Shown here: positions 9,009-17,817 of the stretch, in pieces | How positions within the stretch are numbered: position 1 is the stretch's first letter | Layout of the letters: the number at the start of each line of letters is the position of its first letter | Source of the DNA: Arthrobacter pascens | GTDB lineage: Bacteria; Actinomycetota; Actinomycetes; Actinomycetales; Micrococcaceae | NCBI RefSeq assembly: GCF_030816475.1 | Contig: NZ_JAUSXF010000001.1 | Location: forward strand, 992,001-1,056,000 | Reading direction: 5' to 3' | Length of the DNA: 64,000 bases | Notes under the pieces: generated by a model | What the model was told of the DNA's origin: nothing | Seen by the model: the letters and a program-made list of their open reading frames with translations, nothing else | Database searches by the model: none | Translations under genes and position numbers: made by a program

Positions 9009-9589
9009 TGACTGAGACTCTCGAGACTCCGGCAACGAAGATCGTTCCTCGTCTGAAGACCAAGTACGCCGATTCCATCAAGAGCACGCTCATTGAGGAA
9101 TTCAAGTACGAAAACGTCAACCAGGTTCCCCGCCTGGTGAAGGTCGTTGTGAACATGGGTGTTGGAGATGCCGCCAAGGACTCCAAGCTGATCGACGGCG
9201 CTGTCCGTGATCTGACCCTGATCACCGGCCAGAAGCCGCAGGTAACCAAGGCCCGCAAGTCGATCGCACAGTTCAAGCTGCGCGAAGGCATGCCCATCGG
9301 CGCGCACGCAACTCTGCGTGGAGACCGCATGTGGGAATTCCTGGATCGTCTGGTCACGCTGGCTCTGCCCCGTATCCGCGACTTCCGCGGCCTCAGCGGC
9401 AAGCAGTTCGACGGCAACGGCAACTACACCTTCGGTCTGACCGAGCAGGTTATGTTCCACGAAATCGACCAGGATTCCATCGACCGCGTACGCGGCATGG
9501 ACATCACGGTTGTTACCACTGGCAAGACCGATGACGAAGGCCGCGCGCTGCTGAAGGCGCTTGGTTTCCCGTTCAAGGCCGAAGACTAA
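9008..9589 (+). CDS. rplE: 50S ribosomal protein L5
   Basis: 193 residues. L5 binds 5S rRNA and the P-site tRNA in the central protuberance. Diagnostic stretches are [40 protein letters not shown] and the C-terminal [20 protein letters not shown]. The SD GGGAAGGA is in rplX. In most bacteria rpsN (S14) follows, but only 79 bases separate rplE from rpsH here, too few for even the short zinc-type S14. Confidence 0.98.
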   Translation: MTETLETPATKIVPRLKTKYADSIKSTLIEEFKYENVNQVPRLVKVVVNMGVGDAAKDSKLIDGAVRDLTLITGQKPQVTKARKSIAQFKLREGMPIGAHATLRGDRMWEFLDRLVTLALPRIRDFRGLSGKQFDGNGNYTFGLTEQVMFHEIDQDSIDRVRGMDITVVTTGKTDDEGRALLKALGFPFKAED

Positions 9590-9668
9590 TCTAACTACGT
9601 AACAGGTCCTTCGCTGAGGCACTTATGCGGCGGCGAGGAAACCGTTATGAGGAAGGGCAAGAGCCCAC

Positions 9669-10067
9669 ATGACTATGACAGATCCTGTCGCAGATATGCT
9701 TACGCGTCTGCGCAATGCAAACTCGGCATACCACGATTCCGTGACCATGCCGTACAGCAAGCTCAAGGCACGCGTTGCCGACATCCTGAAGGCCGAAGGT
9801 TACATCGCCTCCTGGAAAGAAGAAGACGCTGAGGTTGGCAAGAAGCTGACCCTCGAGCTCAAATTCGGTCCGAACCGCGAGCGTTCCATCGCTGGCGTTC
9901 GTCGTATTTCCAAGCCGGGACTGCGCGTTTACGCAAAGTCCACCAACCTGCCGCACGTGCTCGGTGGCCTGGGTGTCGCAATCCTGTCCACCTCTTCCGG
10001 CCTCCTGACTGACAAGCAGGCCGGCAAGAAGGGCGTGGGCGGCGAAGTCCTCGCTTACGTCTGGTAA
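9669..10067 (+). CDS. rpsH: 30S ribosomal protein S8
   Basis: 132 residues. S8 is a primary 16S rRNA-binding protein and, in E. coli, the translational repressor of the spc operon. [20 protein letters not shown] at the N terminus and [20 protein letters not shown] at the C terminus are typical. The SD GAGGAAGGG is upstream of ATG at 9669. rpsN is absent before it. Confidence 0.98.
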   Translation: MTMTDPVADMLTRLRNANSAYHDSVTMPYSKLKARVADILKAEGYIASWKEEDAEVGKKLTLELKFGPNRERSIAGVRRISKPGLRVYAKSTNLPHVLGGLGVAILSTSSGLLTDKQAGKKGVGGEVLAYVW

Positions 10068-10085
10068 CGGGAAAGGAAGAGAATA

Positions 10086-10622
10086 ATGTCACGTATTGGA
10101 CGTCTCCCCATCACCGTTCCTGCCGGCGTTGAGGTCAAGGTTGACGGCTCTGTCGTCAGCGTCAAGGGTTCCAAAGGCGAGCTGAACCACACTGTGGCCA
10201 GCCCGATCGAGGTTTCCCTGGACGCAGACACCCTGACTGTCGCCCGCCCGAACGACGAGCGCGCCTCCCGTTCACTCCACGGCCTGACCCGCACCCTGAT
10301 CTCCAACATGATCGAGGGCGTTACCAAGGGCTACGAGAAGAAGCTTGAAATCGTTGGTACTGGTTACCGCGTTCAGGCCAAGGGATCTGACCTTGAGTTC
10401 GCTCTCGGCTACAGCCACCCGGTCAATGTCTCCGCACCGGACGGCATCACCTTTGCAGTTGAGACCCCGACCAAGCTCTCTGTTTCAGGTATCAACAAGC
10501 AGCAGGTCGGCGAGGTTGCTGCCAACATTCGCAAGCTTCGGAAGCCGGACCCCTATAAGGGCAAGGGCATCCGTTACGCAGGCGAAGTCATCCGCCGCAA
10601 GGTCGGAAAGGCTGGTAAGTAA
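10086..10622 (+). CDS. rplF: 50S ribosomal protein L6
   Basis: 178 residues, two repeated L6 domains. L6 sits at the base of the L7/L12 stalk near the factor-binding site. [20 protein letters not shown] and the C-terminal [20 protein letters not shown] are diagnostic. The SD AAAGGAAGAG precedes the ATG. rplR begins 2 bases after the stop. Confidence 0.98.
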   Translation: MSRIGRLPITVPAGVEVKVDGSVVSVKGSKGELNHTVASPIEVSLDADTLTVARPNDERASRSLHGLTRTLISNMIEGVTKGYEKKLEIVGTGYRVQAKGSDLEFALGYSHPVNVSAPDGITFAVETPTKLSVSGINKQQVGEVAANIRKLRKPDPYKGKGIRYAGEVIRRKVGKAGK

Positions 10623-10624
10623 CC

Positions 10625-11008
10625 ATGGCCATCTCAATCAATAAGAAGCGTACGAACAAGAGCAAGTCTGCTTCGCGCAGCCGCCGCCAGCTTCGTATCC
10701 GCAAGCGCATCTCCGGAACGGCTGTACGTCCTCGTCTGGTCGTCAACCGCTCCGCACGCCACGTATTCGTCCAGGTTGTCGATGACACCAAGGGCCTGAC
10801 CGTAGCGAGCGCGTCCACACTGGAAGCCGACCTTCGTGCATTCGATGGTGACAAGACTGCCAAGGCCAAGCGCGTTGGCGAGCTCGTTGCCGAGCGCGCG
10901 AAGGCTGCCGGCGTCGAAGCTGTTGTCTTCGACCGCGGTGGTAACAAGTACCACGGCCGCATTGCCGCCGTCGCTGACGGTGCACGTGAAGGTGGGCTGT
11001 CACTGTGA
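10625..11008 (+). CDS. rplR: 50S ribosomal protein L18
   Basis: 127 residues. L18 brings 5S rRNA into the 50S subunit with L5. [20 protein letters not shown] and the C-terminal [20 protein letters not shown] are typical. The stop TGA overlaps the GTG start of rpsE. Confidence 0.98.
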   Translation: MAISINKKRTNKSKSASRSRRQLRIRKRISGTAVRPRLVVNRSARHVFVQVVDDTKGLTVASASTLEADLRAFDGDKTAKAKRVGELVAERAKAAGVEAVVFDRGGNKYHGRIAAVADGAREGGLSL

Positions 11009-11733
11009 CGGAAGCAAACAAGGAAAAGGACACTGTGTCTGCAGATCAGAAGGCGACTGAAGCCGTAGCTGCTTCGGCCACTGAGACCACTGCCCCCGCT
11101 GCTGCCGATGACCGCCGTGGTGGCGCTCGTCGTGGCGAGCGTGGCGACCGTGGCCAGGGCCGTGGCGACCGTGGTGGCCGTGGCGGCCGCGACGGCGGCC
11201 GTGAAGCCGAGAAGAGCCAGTTCGTAGAGCGCGTCGTTACCATCAACCGCGTTTCCAAGGTGGTCAAGGGTGGTCGTCGCTTCAGCTTCACCGCACTGGT
11301 CGTCGTTGGTGACGGCAACGGTATGGTCGGCGTTGGCTACGGCAAGGCTAAGGAAGTTCCTGCCGCTATCGCGAAGGGCGTTGAAGAGGCCAAGAAGTCC
11401 TTCTTCCGCGTACCCCGCATTGGCAACACCATCCCGCACCGCGTTCAGGGTGAGGCTGCTGCCGGCGTCGTTATGCTGCGTCCGGCTTCCGCCGGTACCG
11501 GTGTTATCGCCGGTGGTCCGGTCCGTGCAGTACTGGAGTGCGTGGGCATCCACGACATCCTCTCCAAGTCGCTCGGTTCCTCCAACGCCATCAACATCGT
11601 TCACGCGACTGTTGACGCCCTGAAGCGCCTCGAAGAGCCGGCAGCAGTGGCAGCACGCCGCGGCCTGCCGCTGGACGAGGTTGCGCCGCCGGCAATGGTG
11701 AAGGCTCTCCTGAACCAGAAAGTGGGTGTCTGA
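11005..11733 (+). CDS. rpsE: 30S ribosomal protein S5 with RG-rich N-terminal extension
   Basis: 242 residues from a GTG start overlapping rplR; E. coli S5 has 167. The extra N-terminal part (about residues 1-72) is Ala/Glu-rich, then strongly RG-repeated ([20 protein letters not shown]). The canonical S5 domain follows: [40 protein letters not shown] and [21 protein letters not shown]5 takes part in translational accuracy and the mRNA-entry helicase. Some later GTG could be the true start, but the overlap and the wide occurrence of such extensions in actinobacteria favour 11005. Confidence 0.97.
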   Translation: MTEANKEKDTVSADQKATEAVAASATETTAPAAADDRRGGARRGERGDRGQGRGDRGGRGGRDGGREAEKSQFVERVVTINRVSKVVKGGRRFSFTALVVVGDGNGMVGVGYGKAKEVPAAIAKGVEEAKKSFFRVPRIGNTIPHRVQGEAAAGVVMLRPASAGTGVIAGGPVRAVLECVGIHDILSKSLGSSNAINIVHATVDALKRLEEPAAVAARRGLPLDEVAPPAMVKALLNQKVGV

Positions 11734-11735
11734 GG

Positions 11736-11942
11736 ATGGCTAAGAACCTGATTCCCTCCGACGCCCAGTTGGAGATCACTCAGATCAAGTCCGTCATTGG
11801 CGGCAAGCAGAACCAGCGCGACACCCTTCGGTCCCTCGGCCTGAAGCGGATCGGACACACCGTTGTCCGCACCGCCGACGCCGTGACCGTGGGAATGCTC
11901 AACACGGTTCCGCACCTGGTAAAGGTAGAGGAGGCGAAGTAA
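11736..11942 (+). CDS. rpmD: 50S ribosomal protein L30
   Basis: 68 residues, about the normal size. L30 is a small peripheral 50S protein found in many but not all bacteria. [20 protein letters not shown] and [20 protein letters not shown] are typical. It starts 2 bases after the rpsE stop and is directly followed by rplO. Confidence 0.97.
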   Translation: MAKNLIPSDAQLEITQIKSVIGGKQNQRDTLRSLGLKRIGHTVVRTADAVTVGMLNTVPHLVKVEEAK

Positions 11943-12437
11943 ATGGCAGAGAAGAACACCGCCGAAAAGGCACAGGGCGCCGCTGCTGAGAAGCAGAACG
12001 CCCTGAAGGTTCACCACCTGCGTCCCGCCCCGGGTGCCAAGACCGCCAAGACCCGTGTTGGTCGTGGTGAAGGTTCCAAGGGTAAGACCGCTGGTCGCGG
12101 TACCAAGGGTACGAAGGCCCGCTACCAGATCAAGGCTGGCTTTGCCGGCGGCCAGCTGCCGCTGCACATGCGCCTGCCGAAGCTGCGCGGCTTCAAGAAC
12201 CCGTTCCGGGTTGAGTTCCAGGTTGTAAACCTGGACAAGCTCAACGAGCTGTTCCCGGAAGGTGGCGCAGTCACCGTGGAGAACCTGGTCGAAAAGGGTG
12301 CCGTTCGCAAGAACCAGCCCGTTAAGGTGCTTGGCACCGGCGACATCACCGTCAAGGTTGACGTCACCGCCCACGCATTCTCGGCCAGCGCCGCTGAAAA
12401 GATTGCCGCAGCAGGCGGAAGCACCACCGCTCTCTAG
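11943..12437 (+). CDS. rplO: 50S ribosomal protein L15
   Basis: 164 residues. L15 is a late 50S assembly protein. After an Ala/Lys-rich start, the core [40 protein letters not shown] and [18 protein letters not shown] is clear. The SD GAGGAGG lies inside rpmD. A strong terminator hairpin follows 28 bases after the stop, so secY probably also has its own promoter. Confidence 0.98.
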   Translation: MAEKNTAEKAQGAAAEKQNALKVHHLRPAPGAKTAKTRVGRGEGSKGKTAGRGTKGTKARYQIKAGFAGGQLPLHMRLPKLRGFKNPFRVEFQVVNLDKLNELFPEGGAVTVENLVEKGAVRKNQPVKVLGTGDITVKVDVTAHAFSASAAEKIAAAGGSTTAL

Positions 12438-12465
12438 AGTCGGTGGGGCACATGCCCGTTGTTGG

Positions 12466-12511
12466 ACTCCCGGGATTCGGGGCCGCGAGGCCTCGGGTCC
12501 CGGGAGTTTTT
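12466..12511 (+). terminator. intrinsic terminator between rplO and secY
   Basis: A perfect 10-bp stem, ACTCCCGGGA (12466-12475) with TCCCGGGAGT (12498-12507), with a GC-rich folded loop and followed by TTTTTCGTTTT. It may only partly stop transcription, since secY and adk normally belong to the spc operon. Confidence 0.8.
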
Positions 12512-12622
12512 CGTTTTCCAGGCTTTCCGGATTATCCGTGAACAGCCTCCACCCGTTAGACTCGGTTGTTGGGTTTATTCACCCTGCTCCCATGACTTCA
12601 TTTAAACCACTCAGGAGGACGC

Positions 12623-13933
12623 TTGCTTAGCGCATTTGGCCGGGCCTTTCGCACGCCTGATCTGCGACGCAAGTTGTTGTTCACGCTGGGAATCATCACA
12701 ATCTTCCGCTTGGGTGCCTTCATCCCCTCGCCTGGTGTGAACTACCAGAATGTCCAGCAATGCTTGTCGCAAGGTCAGACCGCAGGCGGGCTCTACCAGC
12801 TCGTCAACCTGTTCAGCGGCGGTGCATTGCTCCAGGTGTCCATCTTTGCCCTGGGAATCATGCCGTACATCACGGCGAGCATCATTGTGCAGCTGCTCCG
12901 GGTGGTCATTCCCCGGTTCCAGGAGCTGTACGAGGAAGGTGCGTCCGGCCAGTCCAAGCTGACCCAGTACACCCGGTACCTCACCATTGCCCTGGGCCTG
13001 CTCAACGCCACGACCCTGGTGTCGCTGGCCCGTTCAGGGCAGCTGCTACCCGGCTGTAACCTCGCAATCATTCCGGATAACACCATCATCACCACCATCC
13101 TGATCATCATCACGCTGACGGCTGGAACCGGCCTGATCATGTGGATGGGCGAGCTCGTCACCGAAAAAGGTGTGGGCAACGGCATGTCGCTGCTGATCTT
13201 CACCTCGATTGCCGCCGGCTTCCCGACCTCCCTCGGCGCTATCTGGAAGACCCAGGGTCCGGGGACGTTCTCCCTGGTGCTCATCATCGGGCTGCTGACT
13301 GTCGCGCTTGTGGTGTTCGTGGAGCAGTCCCAGCGGCGCGTCCCGGTGCAGTACGCCAAGCGGATGATCGGCCGCCGCACCGTCGGCGGGACCAGCACGT
13401 ACATTCCCATCAAGGTGAACATGGCCGGCGTTGTCCCGGTGATCTTCGCGTCCTCGATGCTGTACCTGCCCGGCCTGATTTCGCAGTTCAACCAGCCCAA
13501 GGCTGGCGAACCGGTGCAGCCCTGGGTTGAGTGGATCAACAACAACCTGACCAAGGGCGATCACCCCATTTACATGGCGTTGTACTTCGTCATGATCGTT
13601 TTCTTTACCTACTTCTACGTCGCGATCACCTTCAACCCTGAAGAGGTCTCGGACAACATGAAGAAGTACGGCGGTTTCATCCCCGGTATCCGCGCCGGCA
13701 AGCCGACGGCGGATTACCTGCAGTACGTGCTCTCCCGGATCACCCTGCCCGGCGCCATGTATCTTGGCCTTGTGGCGCTGATCCCGCTGGTGGCCTTGGT
13801 GCTGATCCAGGCGAACCAGAACTTCCCGTTCGGTGGCACCTCGATCCTGATCATGGTGGGCGTGGGCCTTGAGACCGTCAAGCAAATTGATGCGCAGCTA
13901 CAGCAACGTCACTACGAAGGGCTTTTGCGATGA
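12623..13933 (+). CDS. secY: protein translocase channel subunit SecY
   Basis: 436 residues from a TTG start at 12623, with an excellent SD (AGGAGG). SecY forms the membrane channel for secretion with SecE and SecG. About ten hydrophobic segments are visible. Diagnostic motifs are KLLFTLGIITIFRLGAFIPS, GIMPYITASIIVQLL, TEKGVGNGMSLLIFTSI and FYVAITFNPEEVSDNMKKYG, with the plug and cytosolic loops in their expected order. The TTG is chosen because it follows the SD at the right distance and starts the usual MLSAFGRAFRTPDLRRK. The stop overlaps the ATG of adk (ATGA). Confidence 0.98.
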   Translation: MLSAFGRAFRTPDLRRKLLFTLGIITIFRLGAFIPSPGVNYQNVQQCLSQGQTAGGLYQLVNLFSGGALLQVSIFALGIMPYITASIIVQLLRVVIPRFQELYEEGASGQSKLTQYTRYLTIALGLLNATTLVSLARSGQLLPGCNLAIIPDNTIITTILIIITLTAGTGLIMWMGELVTEKGVGNGMSLLIFTSIAAGFPTSLGAIWKTQGPGTFSLVLIIGLLTVALVVFVEQSQRRVPVQYAKRMIGRRTVGGTSTYIPIKVNMAGVVPVIFASSMLYLPGLISQFNQPKAGEPVQPWVEWINNNLTKGDHPIYMALYFVMIVFFTYFYVAITFNPEEVSDNMKKYGGFIPGIRAGKPTADYLQYVLSRITLPGAMYLGLVALIPLVALVLIQANQNFPFGGTSILIMVGVGLETVKQIDAQLQQRHYEGLLR

Positions 13934-14508
13934 CGAGAATGTTGATTATTGGACCACCCGGCTCCGGCAAGGGGACACAGGCGGAACGCATTTCGGAGCG
14001 CCTCGGCGTTGTGGCGATCTCCACCGGTGATATCTTCCGCGCCAATGTGAAGGGCGAGACGCCGCTTGGCATCGAGGCCAAGAAGTACATGGACAACGGA
14101 GACTTCGTCCCGGACAGCGTCACCAACAAGATGGTCCGGGACCGCCTCAGCGAAGAAGACGTGCAGAGCGGCTTCCTCCTGGACGGCTACCCCCGCACGA
14201 CCGCACAGGTGGACTACCTGGATGAGATCCTCGCCCAGGGCGAAGAGAAGCTCGACGTCGTCCTGCAGCTGACTGCCGACGACGAGGAACTCGTGACGCG
14301 CCTGCTTGGGCGTGCAAAGGAAACCGGTAGGAGCGACGACAACGAAGCCGTCATCCGCCACCGGTTGGACCTTTACCACGAGCAGACCGAGGCTGTTGTG
14401 GCCAAATATGCAGAGCGTGGCATCCTGACCCAAGTTGACGGCATCGGCGCCATCGACGAAGTCACGGACCGCGTGATGCAGGCTATCAAGGCGGCGCAGG
14501 CAGCCTGA
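13930..14508 (+). CDS. adk: adenylate kinase (short-LID type)
   Basis: 192 residues. It interconverts ATP + AMP and 2 ADP in the cytoplasm. The P-loop GPPGSGKGT is at residues 8-16, the AMP-binding STGDIFRANVK region follows, and DGYPRTTAQVDYLDEIL is the Adk signature. The LID between the two Arg motifs is short, with no Cys4 zinc site, as in other actinobacterial short forms. It is translationally coupled to secY through an ATGA overlap. Confidence 0.98.
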   Translation: MTRMLIIGPPGSGKGTQAERISERLGVVAISTGDIFRANVKGETPLGIEAKKYMDNGDFVPDSVTNKMVRDRLSEEDVQSGFLLDGYPRTTAQVDYLDEILAQGEEKLDVVLQLTADDEELVTRLLGRAKETGRSDDNEAVIRHRLDLYHEQTEAVVAKYAERGILTQVDGIGAIDEVTDRVMQAIKAAQAA

Positions 14509-14527
14509 TCCAGGCAAGGAATTATTC

Positions 14528-14558
14528 GAGGCTCCTCCCGGTTTCCGGGAGGAGCCTC
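14528..14558 (+). terminator. perfect 14-bp hairpin between adk and map
   Basis: GAGGCTCCTCCCGG (14528-14541), loop TTT, CCGGGAGGAGCCTC (14545-14558). There is no T-tract, and the hairpin ends only 23 bases before the map start codon. It could be a terminator, a processing/stability element or a transcription attenuator. Confidence 0.6.
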
Positions 14559-14581
14559 AGCCATTGAAAGGACACACCCCC

Positions 14582-15409
14582 ATGGCCTTCGGCCAGCCCC
14601 GTATCGAATACAAGACAAACGCCCAGATGCGCACCATGCACGAGGCAGGCCTTGTCCTGAGCCGTGCACTGGACGCCGCCGTCGCCGCCGCCGTTCCCGG
14701 AGTCACCACCAAACACCTCGACGAAGTGTTTGCGGCGGTGCTCAATGAGGCCGGGGCGAAGTCGAACTTCCTGGGCTACCACGGCTTCCCGGCCACCATC
14801 TGCACGTCCGTGAACGAGGAGGTGGTGCACGGCATCCCCGGCAGCCGAATCCTCAACAACGGTGACATCATCTCCATTGACGGCGGAGCGATTGTGGACG
14901 GCTGGCACTCCGATTCGGCGCGCACCGTCATCGTGGGGGAGCCGGACCCTGAGGACCAGCGGCTCTCGGATGTCACGCAGGCGGCCATGTGGCATGGCAT
15001 CGCTGCGCTGGCGAAGGGAAGCCATGTGGGCGACATCGGCGCGGCCATCGACGATTATGTGTCCTCCGTGCCCGGCAAGCCGTTGGGCATCCTGGAGGAC
15101 TACGTCGGCCACGGCATCGGCTCGGAGATGCATATGGCACCGGACGTGCTCAACTACCGCACCAGCCACCGCGGGCCCAAGCTCCGTGCCGGACTGTGCC
15201 TGGCCATTGAGCCCATGCTTGTCCGCGGGAGCATTGAAACGGCCGTCCTGGAGGACGACTGGACCGTGGTGACGACGGACGGCCAGCGCTCCTGCCAGTG
15301 GGAGCATTCGGTGGCGGTCCATGAAAAGGGCATCTGGGTCCTGTCCGCCCCCGACGGCGGCGCGGAACACCTGGTGCCCCTCGGCGTCGTACCCGTCCCT
15401 ATACCGTAG
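14582..15409 (+). CDS. map: methionine aminopeptidase, type I
   Basis: 275 residues. Removes the initiator Met from nascent proteins. Metal ligands are in motifs of the expected order: SIDGGAIVDGWHSDSARTV (two Asp), GHGIGSEMHMAP (His), LAIEPML (Glu) and WEHSVAVHEKGIWVLS (Glu). The ATG at 14582 is preferred over an upstream TTG at 14564 because the SD AAAGGA (14567-14572) lies between them. It follows adk, as in many actinobacterial spc operons, behind a hairpin. It converges with the ABC-importer operon. Confidence 0.96.
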   Translation: MAFGQPRIEYKTNAQMRTMHEAGLVLSRALDAAVAAAVPGVTTKHLDEVFAAVLNEAGAKSNFLGYHGFPATICTSVNEEVVHGIPGSRILNNGDIISIDGGAIVDGWHSDSARTVIVGEPDPEDQRLSDVTQAAMWHGIAALAKGSHVGDIGAAIDDYVSSVPGKPLGILEDYVGHGIGSEMHMAPDVLNYRTSHRGPKLRAGLCLAIEPMLVRGSIETAVLEDDWTVVTTDGQRSCQWEHSVAVHEKGIWVLSAPDGGAEHLVPLGVVPVPIP

Positions 15410-15422
15410 GCGCACAGACGGA

Positions 15423-15463
15423 GCGCCGTCTGTCGTTCTGAACCTCGAAGCGACAGACGGCGC
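15423..15463. terminator. bidirectional hairpin between map and the ABC-importer operon
   Basis: A perfect 13-bp stem, GCGCCGTCTGTCG (15423-15435) with CGACAGACGGCGC (15451-15463), between two convergent genes. No T-tract on either side. Confidence 0.65.
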
Positions 15464-15481
15464 CAACCAGCCCGGGGGAGG

Positions 15482-16822
15482 CTACGCCTTGAGCCTCGGC
15501 TTGACGTCCTTGGTGTAGATGCCCTGGAGGGTTGCCTTGAGCTCGGTCATTGTTGCCTTGACATCGCCCTGCTGGGTGAGGATCTTCGCGGCGGCCTTGG
15601 CCATTTCCTGGTCCGCGCCGGGCAGGAACACGCGGGCATTGTCCTGGACGCGGGTGACTGCCAGCTGGTCCATGGCTGTCTTGATTTGCGGTGTCGCGGC
15701 CAGGACCGCGGTCATGTCCGCCGACACGCGGGTGGGCATGTAGCCTGTTGCCGCCGAAAAAGCGGCCGTGTTTTCAGGCTCGGTCATGAACTGCAGGAAC
15801 ATCGCTGCGGCAAGCTGCTGTTCCTTGCTGACACCGCTCGGAATGCCCAGGCCGGCGCCGCCGGTGGGGCATACGCCGGTCTCCGCCCTGGATCCGCCCG
15901 GCAGGAAGCCGACTCCGACGTTGAACTTGGCGGAGGTGAGGATGCCGATCAGCGAGCCGGTGGAGGAAAGGGTTGCCGAGGCCAGTCCTGCGGCAAAGTC
16001 GCCTGCGGATTCCTTGGAGGAGACCCCGGCCCAGCCGTCCTTGTAGACCGAGTCCTGGGCGGCCTGCAGCGCCGCCACGGATGCATCTGAATCACAGGTG
16101 ATGTCCCAGTCCTTGGACCAGCCGCCGCCCTCGCCCCAGAGGTTGTTCTGCAGGGTCCAGCCGGCGTAACCGGCCAGGGCGGGGTGCATGAACGCGTACT
16201 GGGCACCGGAGGCCGCCTTGAGCTTCGGGGCCCACCCGGCAAATTCCTGCCACGTCTTGGGTGCACGGTCAGGCAGTCCTGCAGCCGCGAAGTGGTCCTT
16301 GTTGTAGTAGAAGAGCGGCGTGGAACGGCCATAGGGGAGGGCCCACTGCTTGCCGGCGTACTTGTAGTCGTCCACCAGCGAAGTGCGGAAGTCATCCAGC
16401 TTGACGCCCAGCTGCCTGACGAGCGAATCGAGAGGAATGATGCTCTCGTTCAGGTAATAGCGGAACCACCAGACATCCGAGAGCACCACCAGGGCGGGAA
16501 AGCCGGACTTGGCCGCCTGGGCGGTCTGGAACTTCTGTGCGATGTCCTCGTAGTTGGCGCCTGCCGTCACCAGGTTGACCGTGATGTCCGGGTACTTGGC
16601 GTGGAACTTGTCGATGATGCTCTTTTCGACATCCTGGGACTTGCCCGGGTGGTTGGACCAAAAGTCGATGGAGGCCGCAGGGGTGACACCGCTGAAGTCG
16701 ATGTCAGCCGCTGGTGTGGCCACCGATCCGGCAGTGGTTGTCGGTCCGCCACAGGCGGACAGGGCGGCGGCACCAGCCCCGGCAAGCGCGAGGAAGAGCC
16801 GTCGGTCAAGTGTCAAGGTCAT
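15482..16822 (-). CDS. ABC-importer substrate-binding lipoprotein (UgpB-like)
   Basis: 446 residues from ATG 16822 (SD GAAAGG). The N terminus has paired Arg (DRRLFLAL), a hydrophobic stretch and a lipobox LSAC with Cys24, so it should be a surface lipoprotein, perhaps exported by Tat. The rest is a family-1 extracellular solute-binding fold (FWSNHPGKSQDVEKSIIDKF, DVWWFRYYLNESIIPL, GLGIPSGVS, TEPENTAAFSAATGYMPTR). The closest resemblance I recognise is to glycerol-3-phosphate/sugar binding proteins of the UgpB type, but the ligand is not certain. It is the last gene of the importer operon, after two permease genes. A longer frame to 16864 lacks a good SD. Confidence 0.85.
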   Translation of the reverse strand: MTLTLDRRLFLALAGAGAAALSACGGPTTTAGSVATPAADIDFSGVTPAASIDFWSNHPGKSQDVEKSIIDKFHAKYPDITVNLVTAGANYEDIAQKFQTAQAAKSGFPALVVLSDVWWFRYYLNESIIPLDSLVRQLGVKLDDFRTSLVDDYKYAGKQWALPYGRSTPLFYYNKDHFAAAGLPDRAPKTWQEFAGWAPKLKAASGAQYAFMHPALAGYAGWTLQNNLWGEGGGWSKDWDITCDSDASVAALQAAQDSVYKDGWAGVSSKESAGDFAAGLASATLSSTGSLIGILTSAKFNVGVGFLPGGSRAETGVCPTGGAGLGIPSGVSKEQQLAAAMFLQFMTEPENTAAFSAATGYMPTRVSADMTAVLAATPQIKTAMDQLAVTRVQDNARVFLPGADQEMAKAAAKILTQQGDVKATMTELKATLQGIYTKDVKPRLKA

Positions 16823-16905
16823 GGTGGTGCCTTTCGGTTGGTCCCTCAGTCGGGCCGGATGCATGGTGGATGGCGGAAGATTCGACGGCGGTGCTCGTGT
16901 ATTGA

Positions 16906-17817
16906 CTAACCGGTGACGCTGCCCTGGGTCAGGCCGGCGACGATGTAGCGCTGGAGCATGGCGAAGATGACAAGGATGGGGATGATAACGAGGACGGCGC
17001 CGGCCATCATGATTCCCCAGCCGGCACCGTTCCCCTCGGAGTTTTGCAGGAGGGTCAGTCCGACGGGAAGCGTCATGCTTTCCGGTTTATCGGTGATGAT
17101 GAGCGGCCAGATGTAGTCGTTCCATTCGCTCACTACGGTCACCAGGGCAACCGTCGCGATCGACGGAACGGACACGGGCACTACGATCTGCCAGATCCTC
17201 CGCCAATGGCCGGCACCGTCGATCTCAGCGGATTCGAGGATGGAACCCGGCAACGCGAGGAAATGCTGACGCAGCAGGAACGTGCCAAAGGCGGTTCCCA
17301 GCCCGGGCAGGATAATGCCCCACAGGGTGTTCTTCCCGCCCATCCCGGCGATCAGGACGTAATTGGGAAGGATGGACACCTGCGCCGGAACCATCAGCGC
17401 CACGAGGATCAGCACAAAGATGACGTTCTTGAAGGGAAAGCGCACAAACGCCAAGGCATAAGCGGTGAGGACGGCCAGGATCACCTTGATGGCTGATCCC
17501 ACAATGGTCACGATGGTGCTGTTCAGGAAGAACTGCCCGAACGGCACTGTGGTCATCGCAATCCGGTAGTTCTCCAGGTCCAGGCCGGCCGGAAGGATCT
17601 TCATATCCAGCGTGACGATTTCGCCGGGCTGCTTGAAAGAACTCACCATCATCCACAGCAACGGCAGGAACACGACGAGGACTGCAACTGCCAGCGGTAC
17701 GTAGCCGGCCACTACGGTCCGGACCAGATTCGAACGGGAGAGGGGCCGCTCACGGGGAGGGACGGCGTCGGACGTTGAAACTTCCGGCTGCACATCTGCA
17801 GGGACGAGTGTGCTCAC
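16906..17817 (-). CDS. ABC-importer permease, MalG/UgpE type
   Basis: 303 residues from a GTG that overlaps the preceding permease stop (GTGA). It has about six membrane segments after a ~30-residue cytoplasmic start. The permease EAA loop is seen as ILESAEIDGAGHWRRIWQIV followed by VPVSVPSIATVA, the surface that docks on the ATPase. It forms the channel with the neighbouring MalF-type permease. The end of the gene lies 83 bases upstream of the binding-protein start. Confidence 0.92.
   Translation of the reverse strand: MSTLVPADVQPEVSTSDAVPPRERPLSRSNLVRTVVAGYVPLAVAVLVVFLPLLWMMVSSFKQPGEIVTLDMKILPAGLDLENYRIAMTTVPFGQFFLNSTIVTIVGSAIKVILAVLTAYALAFVRFPFKNVIFVLILVALMVPAQVSILPNYVLIAGMGGKNTLWGIILPGLGTAFGTFLLRQHFLALPGSILESAEIDGAGHWRRIWQIVVPVSVPSIATVALVTVVSEWNDYIWPLIITDKPESMTLPVGLTLLQNSEGNGAGWGIMMAGAVLVIIPILVIFAMLQRYIVAGLTQGSVTG

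Noticed and set aside
7302..9035. 577-codon open frame on the minus strand across rpsQ, the gap and rplN/rplX
   Set aside because: Antisense to real genes with a Leu/Asp-rich, domain-free product; no SD.
9590..9668. Possible rpsN (short zinc-type S14) between rplE and rpsH
   Set aside because: 79 bases cannot encode S14, and no C-x2-C pattern is visible in any frame.
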